From: Gemmataceae bacterium | GTDB taxonomy: Bacteria; Planctomycetota; Planctomycetia; Gemmatales; Gemmataceae | Direction of reading: 5' to 3' | Length of the DNA stretch: 64,000 bases | Assembly (NCBI GenBank): GCA_022842245.1 | Contig: JALHPZ010000002.1 | Span: 124,001-188,000 of the forward strand | In this document: piece by piece, positions 17,410 to 25,183 of the stretch | Layout of the letters: the number at the start of each line of letters is the position of its first letter | Numbering within the stretch: position 1 is the stretch's first letter | Notes under the pieces: generated by a model | Databases searched by the model: none | What the model saw: the letters and a program-made list of their open reading frames with translations, nothing else | What the model was told of the DNA's origin: nothing | Made by a program: the position numbers and the translations under genes

Positions 17410-19544
17410 TATGCGGATTCGGACAGCGATTCGCTCCTCACAATCGGCGCCGCACAGGCGAAGTTCTCACAGACGTACACCGTCGGCTTGCCGTCCACCA
17501 TCGGGCGATCCGCCAGCAACGGGATCGGTGCCGGCCCCGTTGCCGGATCATGGAACGCCAGCACCCGGTTCGGCCGGAAGCGCGAGCGCAGTTTCGCGAG
17601 CACCGCCGCCGTTTCCGGATCGTCCTTCGGCCCAATCACCGCGACTTCCTTCGTCGGCCCCAGGTGGAAATCGAGCGCGATGAGCAGTTGCCCCGCCGCC
17701 ATGGGGCTGTCGGCCATCAACGAGCCGTATACGTGCAATGTCCGCTCGGCCGCGTCGCGGAAGTCGGTGCGGTTCAGCAGCTTTGCCAAACGAAGCAATA
17801 CCGTCGCCGCGACCGCGTTGCCTGACGGCGTCGCGCCGTCCTGCAGGTCCTTCGTTCGTGCGATCAGTTCTTCGTGGTCGTCGGCCGTGAAGAAAAACCC
17901 GCCGGCCGGATCGGCGAAGTGCGTGAGCATCACGTCGCACAATTCCGCCGCCGTCGTCAGCCAGCGCGGCTCGAACGTCGCCTCATAGAGTGTCACGAGC
18001 GCATCGGCGAGATTGGCGTAGTCCTCCAGATACCCGGTCAGCTTCGCCGGCGCCTCGGCCCCGCAGGTGCGATACAGCCGGCCACCCTCTTGTCCCCTCC
18101 CCCCTTGAACGGGAGGGTTTTCCTCTTGTCCCCTCCCCCCTTGAGGGGGAGGGCTAGGGTGGGGGGGATTCACTCGCAGCCGCCCCAGCACAAATTCCGC
18201 CGCCCGCGTCGCCGCCGTCACGTACTTCGCGTCGCCGAACGCCGCCCCCGCGAACGCGAACGCCGAGATCGCGAGGCCGTTCCACGCCGTCAGGAACTTC
18301 TCGTCCCGCCCCGGCCAAACGCGCTTCGAACGCACCGCGTACAGCTTCTCCTTGATCGTCGCGAGCTTCGCCCGGAACTCCTCGACGCCCATGTTGTTCA
18401 GCTTCGCGTCCTGCTCGTCGGTCTTCGAGCGGAACAGGATATTGTGCCCCTCGAAGTTCCCGTGTTCTGTCACGCCGAACACCCGCACCGCAAGCTCCGC
18501 CAGCTCCTCGCCGAGAATCGCCTCGATCTCCTTCAAGCTCCAGACGTAGAACTTCCCTTCCTCGCCTTCGCTGTCGGCGTCGAGCGTGCTGTAGAAGCCG
18601 CCGTCGGCGTGCGTCATCTCCTTCAGGATGAAGTCGAGCGTCTCCGTTGCGATCTGCCGATAGAACGAGTCGCCCGTTGCCTGGAACGCCTCGACGTACG
18701 CCACGGGCAGCAGGGCGTTGTCGTAGAGCATCTTCTCGAAGTGCGGCACGAGCCAGCGCTCGTCGACGCTGTAGCGCGCGAAGCCGCCGCCGATCTGGTC
18801 GTACATCCCGCCGCGCGCCATCTTCTCCAGCGTCAGCCGCACCGCGTGCAGGGCCGAGCCGTCGTTGAACCGCGTATGCGCCCGCAGCAGCACCCGCAGC
18901 TCCATCGGGTGCGGGAACTTCGGGGCATGGCCGAACCCGCCGTGCGTCGGGTCGAACGAACGCCGCAGCATCCGGGCTGCATTATCGAGAATCGCCGCCG
19001 TCGGTTCGCCCCCGGCCCCCTCCGGGTTCCCGGTCGCCCGCAGCGCCTCGGCCACCTGCCGGCCGACTTCGTTCAACTGGTCCCGCTTCCCCTTCCACGC
19101 CTCCGCCACGCTCGCCAGCAGGCGCTTGAAGCTCGGCCGGCCGTACTTGTCCGTCGGTGGGAAGTACGTCCCCGCGTAGAACGGCGTCAGCTCTGGCGTG
19201 AGGAACACCGACAACGGCCACCCACCCCCTTCGCCGCGGTTCAGCAGGTGGTGCGCCGTCATGTAGATCTGGTCCAGGTCCGGCCGCTCCTCGCGGTCCA
19301 CCTTGATGCTCACGAAATGCTCGTTGAGAATCTTCGCCGTCGATTCGTCCTCGAAGCTCTCGTGCTCCATGACGTGGCACCAGTGGCACGCCGAGTAGCC
19401 GACGGACAGGAAGATCGGCCGCTCGAGATCCTTCGCCCGCGCCAGTGCCTCTGGCCCCCACGGGAACCAGTCGACGGGATTGTTCGCGTGCTGGCGCAGG
19501 TACAGGCTGGATTCGGCGGCGAGGCGGTTCATGGTGCGGCTCAT
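17409..19544 (-). CDS. DUF255 thioredoxin-fold protein (YyaL/SPATA20 family)
   Basis: About 711 residues: an N-terminal thioredoxin-like DUF255 domain with [17 protein letters not shown] and the CHWCHVME cysteine pair, followed by a six-hairpin glycosidase-like barrel ([33 protein letters not shown]). This is the YyaL/spermatogenesis-associated 20 family, whose biochemical role is unsettled. I start at the ATG giving [18 protein letters not shown] because the family begins at NRLAAESS; a start 39 bases upstream is possible. Around residue 460-490 a proline/glycine-rich run interrupts the family sequence; it is the translation of a palindromic repeat described separately. Confidence 0.92.
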   Translation of the reverse strand: MSRTMNRLAAESSLYLRQHANNPVDWFPWGPEALARAKDLERPIFLSVGYSACHWCHVMEHESFEDESTAKILNEHFVSIKVDREERPDLDQIYMTAHHLLNRGEGGGWPLSVFLTPELTPFYAGTYFPPTDKYGRPSFKRLLASVAEAWKGKRDQLNEVGRQVAEALRATGNPEGAGGEPTAAILDNAARMLRRSFDPTHGGFGHAPKFPHPMELRVLLRAHTRFNDGSALHAVRLTLEKMARGGMYDQIGGGFARYSVDERWLVPHFEKMLYDNALLPVAYVEAFQATGDSFYRQIATETLDFILKEMTHADGGFYSTLDADSEGEEGKFYVWSLKEIEAILGEELAELAVRVFGVTEHGNFEGHNILFRSKTDEQDAKLNNMGVEEFRAKLATIKEKLYAVRSKRVWPGRDEKFLTAWNGLAISAFAFAGAAFGDAKYVTAATRAAEFVLGRLRVNPPHPSPPPQGGRGQEENPPVQGGRGQEGGRLYRTCGAEAPAKLTGYLEDYANLADALVTLYEATFEPRWLTTAAELCDVMLTHFADPAGGFFFTADDHEELIARTKDLQDGATPSGNAVAATVLLRLAKLLNRTDFRDAAERTLHVYGSLMADSPMAAGQLLIALDFHLGPTKEVAVIGPKDDPETAAVLAKLRSRFRPNRVLAFHDPATGPAPIPLLADRPMVDGKPTVYVCENFACAAPIVRSESLSESA
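18084..18168. repeat. Two tandem copies of a C/G-rich palindromic repeat inside a coding region
   Basis: Two copies of a unit starting CTTGTCCCCTCCCCCCTTGA occur about 37 bases apart. Each continues into a self-complementary GGGGGAGGG arm, so each unit can form a hairpin of C-run against G-run; the second copy also carries a longer CTAGGGTGGGGGG tail. The unit length keeps the reading frame open and translates as repeated Q-G-G-R-G-Q/P-P runs. It looks like a REP-type dispersed element tolerated at a surface loop of the DUF255 protein. Confidence 0.75.
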
Positions 19545-19787
19545 GGGTGGGGCGAAGTCATTGTCCGGTTCGCGCGGGGGCAATCAAGCCGTCGCGCCGA
19601 CGCCGGAGTTCCTCCGCCGCCTCCGCGCCACCCCCCGCCGGACCCACTCACGATTTCCGGACCCACTCGGAGCCGGTACAGACTTGCGTCGATCCCTGGT
19701 CCGCGAGTGAGTCGTATCGATATCAGGCTGAAGTATTAACGTTGCGTCGGAACCGCCGGGCCGAGCGGAAACCCCTGAATGGCCGGT

Positions 19788-20465
19788 TCAATCGAGGTCG
19801 TCGCGGGTCAGGAATCGGTCGAATTCGCCCGCCGGCAAACGCCTGGCATTCGGAACATCGGGTGTCAGCCCCATCGAATTGATCACGCGGCTCGCGTTCG
19901 GGTCCGGCCGTTCGATGGTTCCTTTGTGCAGCAAGCCGAGCAGATGTGGAGTCGGGGCATCGTCGGGAAACAGGCTGTTGTTGACGACGACGATGGCCCC
20001 GGTGTCCCGCGGCACAAGGAGTTCCCGGACGTACGGGCCGAGCGCCCGTTCCCCGTCGGGAAACATCGGGTTGTTCGCGGACAGGAATGCATTGACTCCC
20101 ATGCCGGCATCCCGGGCGGCCCGGCAAGCGTCCGCCATGAAAAAACGGCTTTGGATCGTGCTCGGCTCGTATCCGAGCACGAGCAAGGAGGCATCGGGTG
20201 CACCGTCGCGGTGGAACTTCGTCGTCACCTGCTGATCGAACCGTCCGAGCCGTTCGGGCACGAACGGCGTACCGATCGCTTCACCGAACGCCGCGACGAA
20301 ATCGACCATGAACCGCCGTAGCGTTATTGAATCGACCGATGATGTCGGCACGATGATCGCGAAGCCATCGCGGCCAGGCTCGATCCGCCAGACGGCCTTC
20401 GCGATCTCGGCGACCTCCGGGATCGGATCGTGGAACGAGCAAACGGTAGTCGATCGCGCGATCAT
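19788..20465 (-). CDS. Conserved hypothetical protein, possible Fe(II)/2-oxoglutarate oxygenase fold
   Basis: A 225-residue protein read from the first credible ATG (20465); the frame is open further upstream but there it only runs through the tRNA-Arg remnant. The core has FHRDG, then after about 120 residues LLHKGTIERPD. That HxD...H...R order is what Fe(II)/2OG-dependent oxygenases use to bind iron and the co-substrate carboxylate. This is inference from motif order only; I do not recognise the family by name. It lies downstream of the tRNA-Arg site and upstream of the DUF255 gene on the same strand. Confidence 0.6.
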   Translation of the reverse strand: MIARSTTVCSFHDPIPEVAEIAKAVWRIEPGRDGFAIIVPTSSVDSITLRRFMVDFVAAFGEAIGTPFVPERLGRFDQQVTTKFHRDGAPDASLLVLGYEPSTIQSRFFMADACRAARDAGMGVNAFLSANNPMFPDGERALGPYVRELLVPRDTGAIVVVNNSLFPDDAPTPHLLGLLHKGTIERPDPNASRVINSMGLTPDVPNARRLPAGEFDRFLTRDDLD

Positions 20466-20524
20466 CTGGCCGACTTCGATCCGGATCGGAACACGGTTTG
20501 GGAACTGGAGCTTCGTGGACCCAA

Positions 20525-20571
20525 TACCCCCGGCGCGGCTCGAACGCGCAACCTGCCGCTTAGAAGGCGTC
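20525..20571 (-). other. Truncated tRNA-Arg(UCU), 3' half only; candidate left attachment site
   Basis: Read on the minus strand this holds a perfect 3' tRNA half: anticodon loop CTTCTAA (anticodon TCT), stem GCGGC, variable AGGTT, T arm GCGCG-TTCGAGC-CGCGC, acceptor strand CGGGGGT and discriminator A. The 5' anticodon strand matches at four of five positions, then similarity stops: no D arm and no 5' acceptor strand exist. This is the expected scar when an element integrates in a tRNA anticodon region, with the intact gene rebuilt at the far end. Phage-type genes begin immediately on its 5' side. Confidence 0.72.
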
Positions 20572-20609
20572 CGGGTTTCCCTTGCAATTCTAGCGATTTC
20601 TCGTCCGGC

Positions 20610-20729
20610 TTGGACAATGCTTGGACACTCGACCTGAACGAACTTGAACGAAGTTGGCCGTTTCTCCCTCCCGAGGTCCGTGCGGGAATCCTCGCGATGG
20701 TCCGCGCGTGCGATCGGAGGGCGGCATGA
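20610..20729 (+). CDS. Possible small ORF, 39 residues
   Basis: A short frame whose C-terminal part LDLNELERSWPFLPPEVRAG resembles a small conserved tail sequence I associate with planctomycete mobile-element genes (acidic stretch, then W-P-x-L-P-x-x-I/V-R-A-G-I). It ends in TGA overlapping the ATG of the next gene. No ATG is in frame; a TTG at 20610 would be needed and no clear Shine-Dalgarno is visible. It may instead be the last codons of a gene cut off by the integration event. Confidence 0.35.
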   Translation: MDNAWTLDLNELERSWPFLPPEVRAGILAMVRACDRRAA

Positions 20730-21445
20730 AGACCTCCGAACGCCTTCGCCACTCCTGCCCACAGTGCAACGCCAAACCCGGCGATCCCTGCGTCTACTAC
20801 AACGGGTCGCCAACGGCTCGACCGCACAAGGTCCGTGGACCTGGACAACTTGACGCGCACCTCGCCGCCGAGGCGAAGCGAAAGGCGGAACGTGAGAAGC
20901 AGAGCTACGGCCCGCTCTTCCAGGAGATTGCGGAGCGAGAGGTCAAAACGGAGTCGGTCGAGGAGCTGAAGCTCAAAAAGCGATTCGAAGCAGCGCACGG
21001 TGCCGAGAACAAAGGCTTACTCGACAAAGCGAACAGCGGCCTTGAATGGATCCGTCTTCGGTGGATCAAGCGCGAGACGGCGAAGATCCTGGGCGATGAT
21101 GTGGCCGACAAACTTTGGGCACAGGCCATCCGCGTGTATGAGACCAAAGAAGCGTACATCGAAGGTGTTTTCATCAAAGCTCTGACTACGACCGACGAGA
21201 TCGTGCTGCGACAGGAGCTGCGATTCGATCCGTCTCGTGTCCGGCAATACAACCCGGACGGCCGGTATCTGGTTGTCACCGAAAGCTGGCCACCATCGGG
21301 ATTCGTGCCACCACTTTCGCGAGCGGAGTACCAGGAGCGGTTTCCAAAATTCGATCATCGGTACGGCACGTCAGAGACCTTCGAGCCAGATGATGGAGGA
21401 TTGTTCGATCGGCTTATGGCCACCTTTCCGCGGAGGGCCGCATGA
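20726..21445 (+). CDS. Phage protein with N-terminal zinc-finger motif
   Basis: A 239-residue protein of unknown function. The start at 20726 has a GGAGGGCGGC Shine-Dalgarno directly upstream. Residues 9-19 contain CPQCNAKPGDPC, the short zinc knuckle seen in several phage-encoded proteins, followed by a lysine-rich helix and an all-helical middle. The C-terminal 60 residues (FVPPLSRAEYQERFPKF) have no recognised domain. It overlaps the adenine methylase start by 4 bases, so the two are coupled. It may be a DNA-binding partner of the methylase, but that is only context. Confidence 0.72.
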   Translation: MKTSERLRHSCPQCNAKPGDPCVYYNGSPTARPHKVRGPGQLDAHLAAEAKRKAEREKQSYGPLFQEIAEREVKTESVEELKLKKRFEAAHGAENKGLLDKANSGLEWIRLRWIKRETAKILGDDVADKLWAQAIRVYETKEAYIEGVFIKALTTTDEIVLRQELRFDPSRVRQYNPDGRYLVVTESWPPSGFVPPLSRAEYQERFPKFDHRYGTSETFEPDDGGLFDRLMATFPRRAA

Positions 21446-22383
21446 TCGCCACCAAGATTAAGTGCCTCGCGCCCTGGGCTGGCTCAAAACGCACCCTCGC
21501 TCCGAAGATCGGTCGCCTGCTCGGTCCACACAACAGCTACCTGTCTCCATTCATCGGAGGCGGGGCCGACCTGTTCGGTAAAGAATCGGCCAAGAACGAG
21601 TTCATCAACGACACGAACCCGTGGCTCATCAATGTCTACAGGTGCGTGAAATCGCATTGCGGTCAGTTGCAGGAGTTCCTCGCACGGCGGAAGTTCGACA
21701 AGGCGGAGTTCCTCGCCGCATACCAGAGCGTCGAGGGCCACAAGTCCCGGAGCGTTCTGCCCGAAGGCGATCTCCAACGGATCATGCTCGCCGCCGACCA
21801 GTTGACGGTCTGGTGGATGGGTCCGAACGGACTGGCCGGCACGACGACGAAACCGTGGTTCGCGACGCGCCACACGAATACCGGAGGCTCGCCGGTCACG
21901 CGCTGGAACTCGTTTCGCCAGTCTCTGCCCGCGATGGCCGAGCGGCTGCGGAAAGTCCAGATCTTCAACGAAGACTTCCGAACGCTCTTCGCCCGGCTGC
22001 CGTGGGATTTGGACGGTGTCGCGATTTATTGTGACCCGCCCTACTTCAAGAAGGCATTCGATTACGAGTTCGAAGACGACATACAGCCAGACGGCACCCG
22101 CAAGCCGTTCCCGCACGAGCAACTCGCCGCGGTGCTGAACCAGTTCCGCCGCGCCCGCGTCGTGGTCAGCTATTACGACGAGCGCGACGAACCGGGCTTA
22201 TTCGGCGGCGGCTCACGTCTCAACGAACTCTACCCGCCTGAACGGTGGGAGATGATCGAGTTCAAGGTGTCGAAGGCGAGCGCGAACGCGCGGGCCGGTG
22301 CGACGAAGACGACGGCGACGGAAGTTCTGCTAGTGAAGAAGGGAACTGCTACTTCTTCCGCTTCTTTGGTGCCGGTTTCGTAG
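21442..22383 (+). CDS. D12-class DNA adenine N6-methyltransferase
   Basis: A 313-residue Dam-like methyltransferase. The AdoMet-binding motif I is APWAGSKRTLAPKI with SPFIGGGADLF, and catalytic motif IV is CDPPYF (DPPY class), preceded by FNEDFRTLF and AIY. These are the D12 class features that methylate adenine N6 in a specific site. A central WWMGPNGLAGTTTKPWF insertion is unusual. In phages such enzymes protect DNA from host restriction or mark replication. Recognition sequence is unknown. Its 3' end overlaps the antisense gene 22349-22576 by 35 bases. Confidence 0.88.
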   Translation: MIATKIKCLAPWAGSKRTLAPKIGRLLGPHNSYLSPFIGGGADLFGKESAKNEFINDTNPWLINVYRCVKSHCGQLQEFLARRKFDKAEFLAAYQSVEGHKSRSVLPEGDLQRIMLAADQLTVWWMGPNGLAGTTTKPWFATRHTNTGGSPVTRWNSFRQSLPAMAERLRKVQIFNEDFRTLFARLPWDLDGVAIYCDPPYFKKAFDYEFEDDIQPDGTRKPFPHEQLAAVLNQFRRARVVVSYYDERDEPGLFGGGSRLNELYPPERWEMIEFKVSKASANARAGATKTTATEVLLVKKGTATSSASLVPVS

Positions 22384-22576
22384 GAGGGCGTCCGGCTTTG
22401 CGGGGGGTGTCGCGATAACTCTCAGCATCGGCGCGCGAGATGATGACGGTTCGGCCCATGCGATGATGGGGAATCCGACCGCTCTTGACGACGACAGATA
22501 GACGGGCCGCACTGATCCCAATGACCTTCGCAGCGTCTTTGAGTATCAGCCAGTCGCCGCCGGAAAACTGAACCAT
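22349..22576 (-). CDS. Excisionase-like winged-helix DNA-binding protein
   Basis: A 75-residue protein of the helix-turn-helix 17/excisionase type: LILKDAAKVIGISAARLSVVV forms the helix-turn-helix and RIPHHRMGRTVIISRADAESY the wing. The C terminus is a basic tail ending KPAPKKRKK. It diverges from the regulator at 22815, with a promoter/operator region between them. Proteins of this shape act as excision factors or repressors in integrated elements. Confidence 0.82.
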   Translation of the reverse strand: MVQFSGGDWLILKDAAKVIGISAARLSVVVKSGRIPHHRMGRTVIISRADAESYRDTPRKAGRPPTKPAPKKRKK

Positions 22577-22590
22577 CAGGGAAATATACT

Positions 22591-22641
22591 ACGCCGAATT
22601 AACAATTACCAGTTGACATAATCATTAACTCGGCGTAACGT
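22591..22641. promoter_or_regulatory. Divergent promoter region with inverted-repeat operator
   Basis: ACGCCGA-ATTAA at 22591-22602 is mirrored by TTAAC-TCGGCGT ending at 22636, giving an imperfect palindrome with a 20-base centre. Inside it, TTGACA (22613-22618) followed about 17 bases later by an A/T-rich TAACGT-like box could fire rightward. The region is far more A/T-rich than the surroundings and lies between the divergent regulators, so it is the likely switch operator. Confidence 0.6.
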
Positions 22642-22814
22642 TTTATTTGGAGCGAATCCGTCAGGCTGACGAACACCTGCCCTTTGCCCAGGGGCGCGCG
22701 AGACCGACATGATCGGACAGGGCGGGAACGAAGACAGGCGAACATGGATTCGGCGGCTGTTAACGGAACAGGGTCGGGAGCGGCGCAGAAGACACTGATT
22801 TGGGGGCCGGTTCG

Positions 22815-23090
22815 ATGCAGTGGACGACCGCACCGATTCGCGTCCCCGACGTTCCGCTTTTGACGCTCGCGCAGGTGTCCACGCTGGTCGGATACTCGAC
22901 GAAGACTCTGCGTGCGTGGGTCAAGGAAGGCCGTTTCCCGGCCCCGCGAACAGTCGGCGACGGGAAGCGTTGGACGGCCCTCTCCGTAGGCGTTTGGCTC
23001 GCGTGGCAGGAGTATCAGGGCGGCACGGCCGAAATCGAAGAAACAGATGATTCCGAGGCCGTTTCCGGGAAGGCCGTCAAGAGCAGATGA
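22815..23090 (+). CDS. AlpA/MerR-like phage transcriptional regulator
   Basis: A 91-residue DNA-binding protein starting at the ATG at 22815. LLTLAQVSTLVGYSTKTLRAW is the helix-turn-helix and KEGRFPAPRTVGDGKRWTA the wing, exactly the AlpA/MerR-like layout used by prophage activators. The C-terminal 25 residues are acidic and unstructured. It faces the excisionase-like gene across a shared operator. Confidence 0.82.
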   Translation: MQWTTAPIRVPDVPLLTLAQVSTLVGYSTKTLRAWVKEGRFPAPRTVGDGKRWTALSVGVWLAWQEYQGGTAEIEETDDSEAVSGKAVKSR

Positions 23091-23132
23091 CGTGGAAGTG
23101 GAGTGGAAGTGGCGCGGAAGTGGAGTGGAAAT
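23091..23132. repeat. Short tandem purine-rich repeat
   Basis: Four near-copies of GGAAGTGGAGT/C are packed into about 40 bases just after the regulator stop. It is a low-complexity GGAAGTGG iteration; no gene product is expected. It could be a protein-binding array or simple slippage. Confidence 0.6.
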
Positions 23133-23300
23133 CTTGTGCCCAAATTTCGCAATCCGAGGTTTGGCCTGAAACGCGGTTAGAATCGTTTGCGTCGCAGCCG
23201 CGGACCTGCCACAAGGGCCAAACTCCACATGCGAAAGGAAGGTGATCCAGTCTCAAGGGGTGTCTCAATGCCCGCCGGAGGGAGAGGCCGGCGGGTCAAT

Positions 23301-23400
23301 GCGGGGGTAGCTCAGCGGTAGAGCATCGGCACAGTGCGGAGCGAACCCACAGGGTAGCGATGCAAGCCGAAGCGCGATGGTTCAAATCCATCCCCCCGTT
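23301..23400 (+). tRNA. tRNA-like gene with an expanded anticodon loop, possibly tRNA-Cys type
   Basis: All arms of a tRNA are present: acceptor GCGGGGG/CCCCCGT (one G-T wobble at position 1-72), T-A at 8-9, D arm GCTC-AGCGGTA-GAGC, anticodon stem TCGGC/GCCGA, variable AGCGC and T arm GATGG-TTCAAAT-CCATC, with discriminator T. The anticodon stem closes a 35-base loop instead of 7, so about 28 extra bases are inserted. TGCA near the 3' side of the loop and the T73 discriminator fit tRNA-Cys (GCA), but the anticodon cannot be assigned safely. It lies five bases before a normal tRNA-Met. Confidence 0.6.
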
Positions 23401-23405
23401 CTGAT

Positions 23406-23479
23406 TGTCGGGTAGAGCAGCTGGCCAGCTCGCCACGCTCATAACGTGGAGGTCGCAGGTTCGAATCCTGCCCCGGCAA
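23406..23479 (+). tRNA. tRNA with anticodon CAT (Met or lysidine-modified Ile)
   Basis: A complete 74-base cloverleaf: acceptor TGTCGGG/CCCGGCA, D arm GAGC/GCTC, anticodon arm CCACG-CTCATAA-CGTGG with anticodon CAT, variable AGGTC, T arm GCAGG-TTCGAAT-CCTGC, discriminator A. CCA is not encoded. Whether it is elongator Met or Ile2 cannot be settled from the anticodon. It is phage-borne, in tandem with the odd tRNA-like gene. Confidence 0.9.
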
Positions 23480-23513
23480 CTGCCGCGATTCGCGGCCATC
23501 TCAGGAGGTCCAG

Positions 23514-23801
23514 ATGCGAAAGTTCCTGTTCGCCAGCGCTGTGGCGCTGGCTGTTACGGTGTGCGCGCCGATCGACGTTCAGGCCGGATGCCACGAGCGA
23601 ACCGGCCCGGTGCGAACGGCCCTGCGGAACGTGGCCGAACGGTGGAAGGATCGCCTGTCGCGGGCCGGTCGCGTGCTGGTGTCCGTCGCCGAGCGAGTGA
23701 CGCCGACGGTCGCGATCCAGTTCGAGCGCGATCGTCCGGCGCTGCTGTTCAGCTATCGCATCGCGCCGGCGGCATGCACGAACGGCCGCTGTGCCGACTG
23801 A
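23514..23801 (+). CDS. Small secreted protein of unknown function
   Basis: A 95-residue protein with a strong AGGAGG Shine-Dalgarno. Residues 1-24 (MRKFLFASAVALAVTVCAPI to DVQA) are a classical signal peptide with an AxA-like cleavage site. The mature part is basic with three cysteines and no recognised domain. It lies right after the tRNA pair and could be a lysogenic conversion factor, but nothing in the sequence proves this. Confidence 0.7.
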   Translation: MRKFLFASAVALAVTVCAPIDVQAGCHERTGPVRTALRNVAERWKDRLSRAGRVLVSVAERVTPTVAIQFERDRPALLFSYRIAPAACTNGRCAD

Positions 23802-23900
23802 CGGCGATCTACCCCGGCCGGGGGCATGTTGCCCAGCGTTTCGATTCCGAGTCGTAATGGAGAATCGCACCGGCCGGGGATCTTCACAAGGGCCAAGCCG

Positions 23901-24158
23901 ATGAACCCGCAGGATCAAGGACAACCCGGCAGACCCGACGACGCGAGCGACCTGTTCGGCTACGCGCCGCGCAAGCGGGTCGTCTGCCCGGCCTGCCAAC
24001 AGCGAGCCGAGCCATACAGCGGCATGTTCTGCTTCCGTTGCACAATGACCGGCGACGCCGGCCGGAAGCTGGGACATCCGACGACGACCGAGGCCGAGCG
24101 GGATCGTTGGAGCGGGCTGTCCGGCGTGGCGGCCGAACTTGACGACATCGGAGCGTGA
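23901..24158 (+). CDS. Small zinc-ribbon protein
   Basis: An 85-residue protein with two CxxC pairs (VVCPACQQ and MFCFRCTM), a zinc-ribbon pattern. The start at 23901 follows a weak AGGG site. No catalytic motif is visible. It ends three bases before the next gene and probably shares its transcript. Confidence 0.65.
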   Translation: MNPQDQGQPGRPDDASDLFGYAPRKRVVCPACQQRAEPYSGMFCFRCTMTGDAGRKLGHPTTTEAERDRWSGLSGVAAELDDIGA

Positions 24159-24161
24159 CCG

Positions 24162-24704
24162 ATGGTTGCGAATTCCCGATCTCCGCATCCACACGATGCA
24201 GAAATCCGACGCCTGAACGAAAGCGGCGTCAAGGATTCCGAGATCGCCCGACGGCTGGGAACGTGTCGATCCTACGTTCAGAAGCGCCGGAAGGGCATGG
24301 GACTCAAGCCGCAAGGCTACCACCTGTGGACGGAACAGGAAAAGGCGGAATTGCTCAGGGTTTGCGGGAGCAAAGAGGAACGTGAAGCCTTTGCCAGACG
24401 CATCGGAGTCACCAGACACGCTTTGAATTGCCAGTTGCGACAGCACGGTGAGGGCCAGGACACGAATTACAAATTCGATCAGGCCCACAAGCGGAAATCG
24501 AAAGCGTGGGAGCTGCTATCGCGGGGAAAGAGCGTTCGTGAAGTGGCTCAGACGGTAGGCGTGCATCCGACCATGGTTCGCCGCTACAAGCGAGAAATGG
24601 AGCGCGATGGGCTTCACTGGTGGGGCGGGGAAGCGAAACTGATTCGCGGCGCCGCCAATGGCGACGCATCCGGCGGCCGCAAGAGGGATAACGATGCCGC
24701 ATGA
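24162..24704 (+). CDS. Phage protein with two resolvase-type helix-turn-helix units
   Basis: A 180-residue basic protein with a helix-turn-helix near residues 12-37 (EIRRLNESGVKDSEIARRLG) and a second near 115-140 (SRGKSVREVAQTVGVHPTMV). Both have the Hin-recombinase/transposase HTH spacing, but no catalytic recombinase domain exists. It is likely a DNA-binding regulator or packaging-type helper. Confidence 0.7.
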   Translation: MVANSRSPHPHDAEIRRLNESGVKDSEIARRLGTCRSYVQKRRKGMGLKPQGYHLWTEQEKAELLRVCGSKEEREAFARRIGVTRHALNCQLRQHGEGQDTNYKFDQAHKRKSKAWELLSRGKSVREVAQTVGVHPTMVRRYKREMERDGLHWWGGEAKLIRGAANGDASGGRKRDNDAA

Positions 24705-24849
24705 ATCGTGGCTCGCGACGGAACTGCTGCTCGCGATGTTTTGCCTTGCCCTGCTCGTGATCGCGGCCGTGTGCTGCGATTCGGTCAGAGTCGGCGACGA
24801 ACTGGACCTGGACGGGGACGCTGGCCCACGGAACGAGGGGAGTCGATAA
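24694..24849 (+). CDS. Small single-pass membrane protein
   Basis: A 51-residue protein overlapping the preceding stop by 11 bases. Residues 8-28 (ATELLLAMFCLALLVIAAV) form one hydrophobic segment; the tail is acidic. Size and topology recall phage membrane peptides, but no family is recognisable. Confidence 0.55.
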   Translation: MPHESWLATELLLAMFCLALLVIAAVCCDSVRVGDELDLDGDAGPRNEGSR

Positions 24850-24850
24850 G

Positions 24851-25072
24851 ATGGCTCGCAAGATGGCACCGCAGAAAGAAAAGCCCACGAACCGCCGACT
24901 CAAGGCGCTCCGAGAGAAGTCGGGTTTGTCCCAAACCGACTTCGGGGACAAGTATTTCCGCGTGAACTTGCGGACCTATCAACGGTACGAATCGACTTCC
25001 ACTCACAAGGCACTTCCCGGCCCCGTGCAAATCCTCGTCGAGATCCTGGAACGCGATCCGAGATTCGCGTAA
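24851..25072 (+). CDS. Small XRE-like helix-turn-helix protein
   Basis: A 73-residue DNA-binding protein: RRLKALREKSGLSQTDFGDKY followed by VNLRTYQRYESTS matches the XRE/Cro helix-turn-helix, where Q-x-x-F-x-x-x-(Y/L) starts the recognition unit. It begins one base after the previous gene. The A/T-rich region with a palindrome right behind it (25107-25129) is a plausible binding site. Confidence 0.75.
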   Translation: MARKMAPQKEKPTNRRLKALREKSGLSQTDFGDKYFRVNLRTYQRYESTSTHKALPGPVQILVEILERDPRFA

Positions 25073-25102
25073 TCGGCTGAAAATAAATCCGGTTTTCGAC
25101 AT

Positions 25103-25131
25103 TGACCGATACGACAATTTGGCGTATCGTT
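25103..25131. promoter_or_regulatory. Palindromic operator with overlapping promoter-like sequence
   Basis: CGATACG (25107-25113) and CGTATCG (25123-25129) form a perfect 7-base inverted repeat with a 9-base spacer. TTGACC overlaps its left arm, and a further GACGTATCC half-site lies at 25142-25150. It sits in the A/T-rich gap 25073-25183 between the XRE-like gene and the recombination operon, so it probably controls that operon. Confidence 0.55.
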
Positions 25132-25183
25132 ATGACAGATTGACGTATCCAGATTTGTCCAGTACGCCGGAACGGAGTGATCC

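Noticed and set aside
23091..23132. Start of a CRISPR or transposon end
   Set aside because: A single low-complexity GGAAGTGG iteration with no inverted counterpart within reach.
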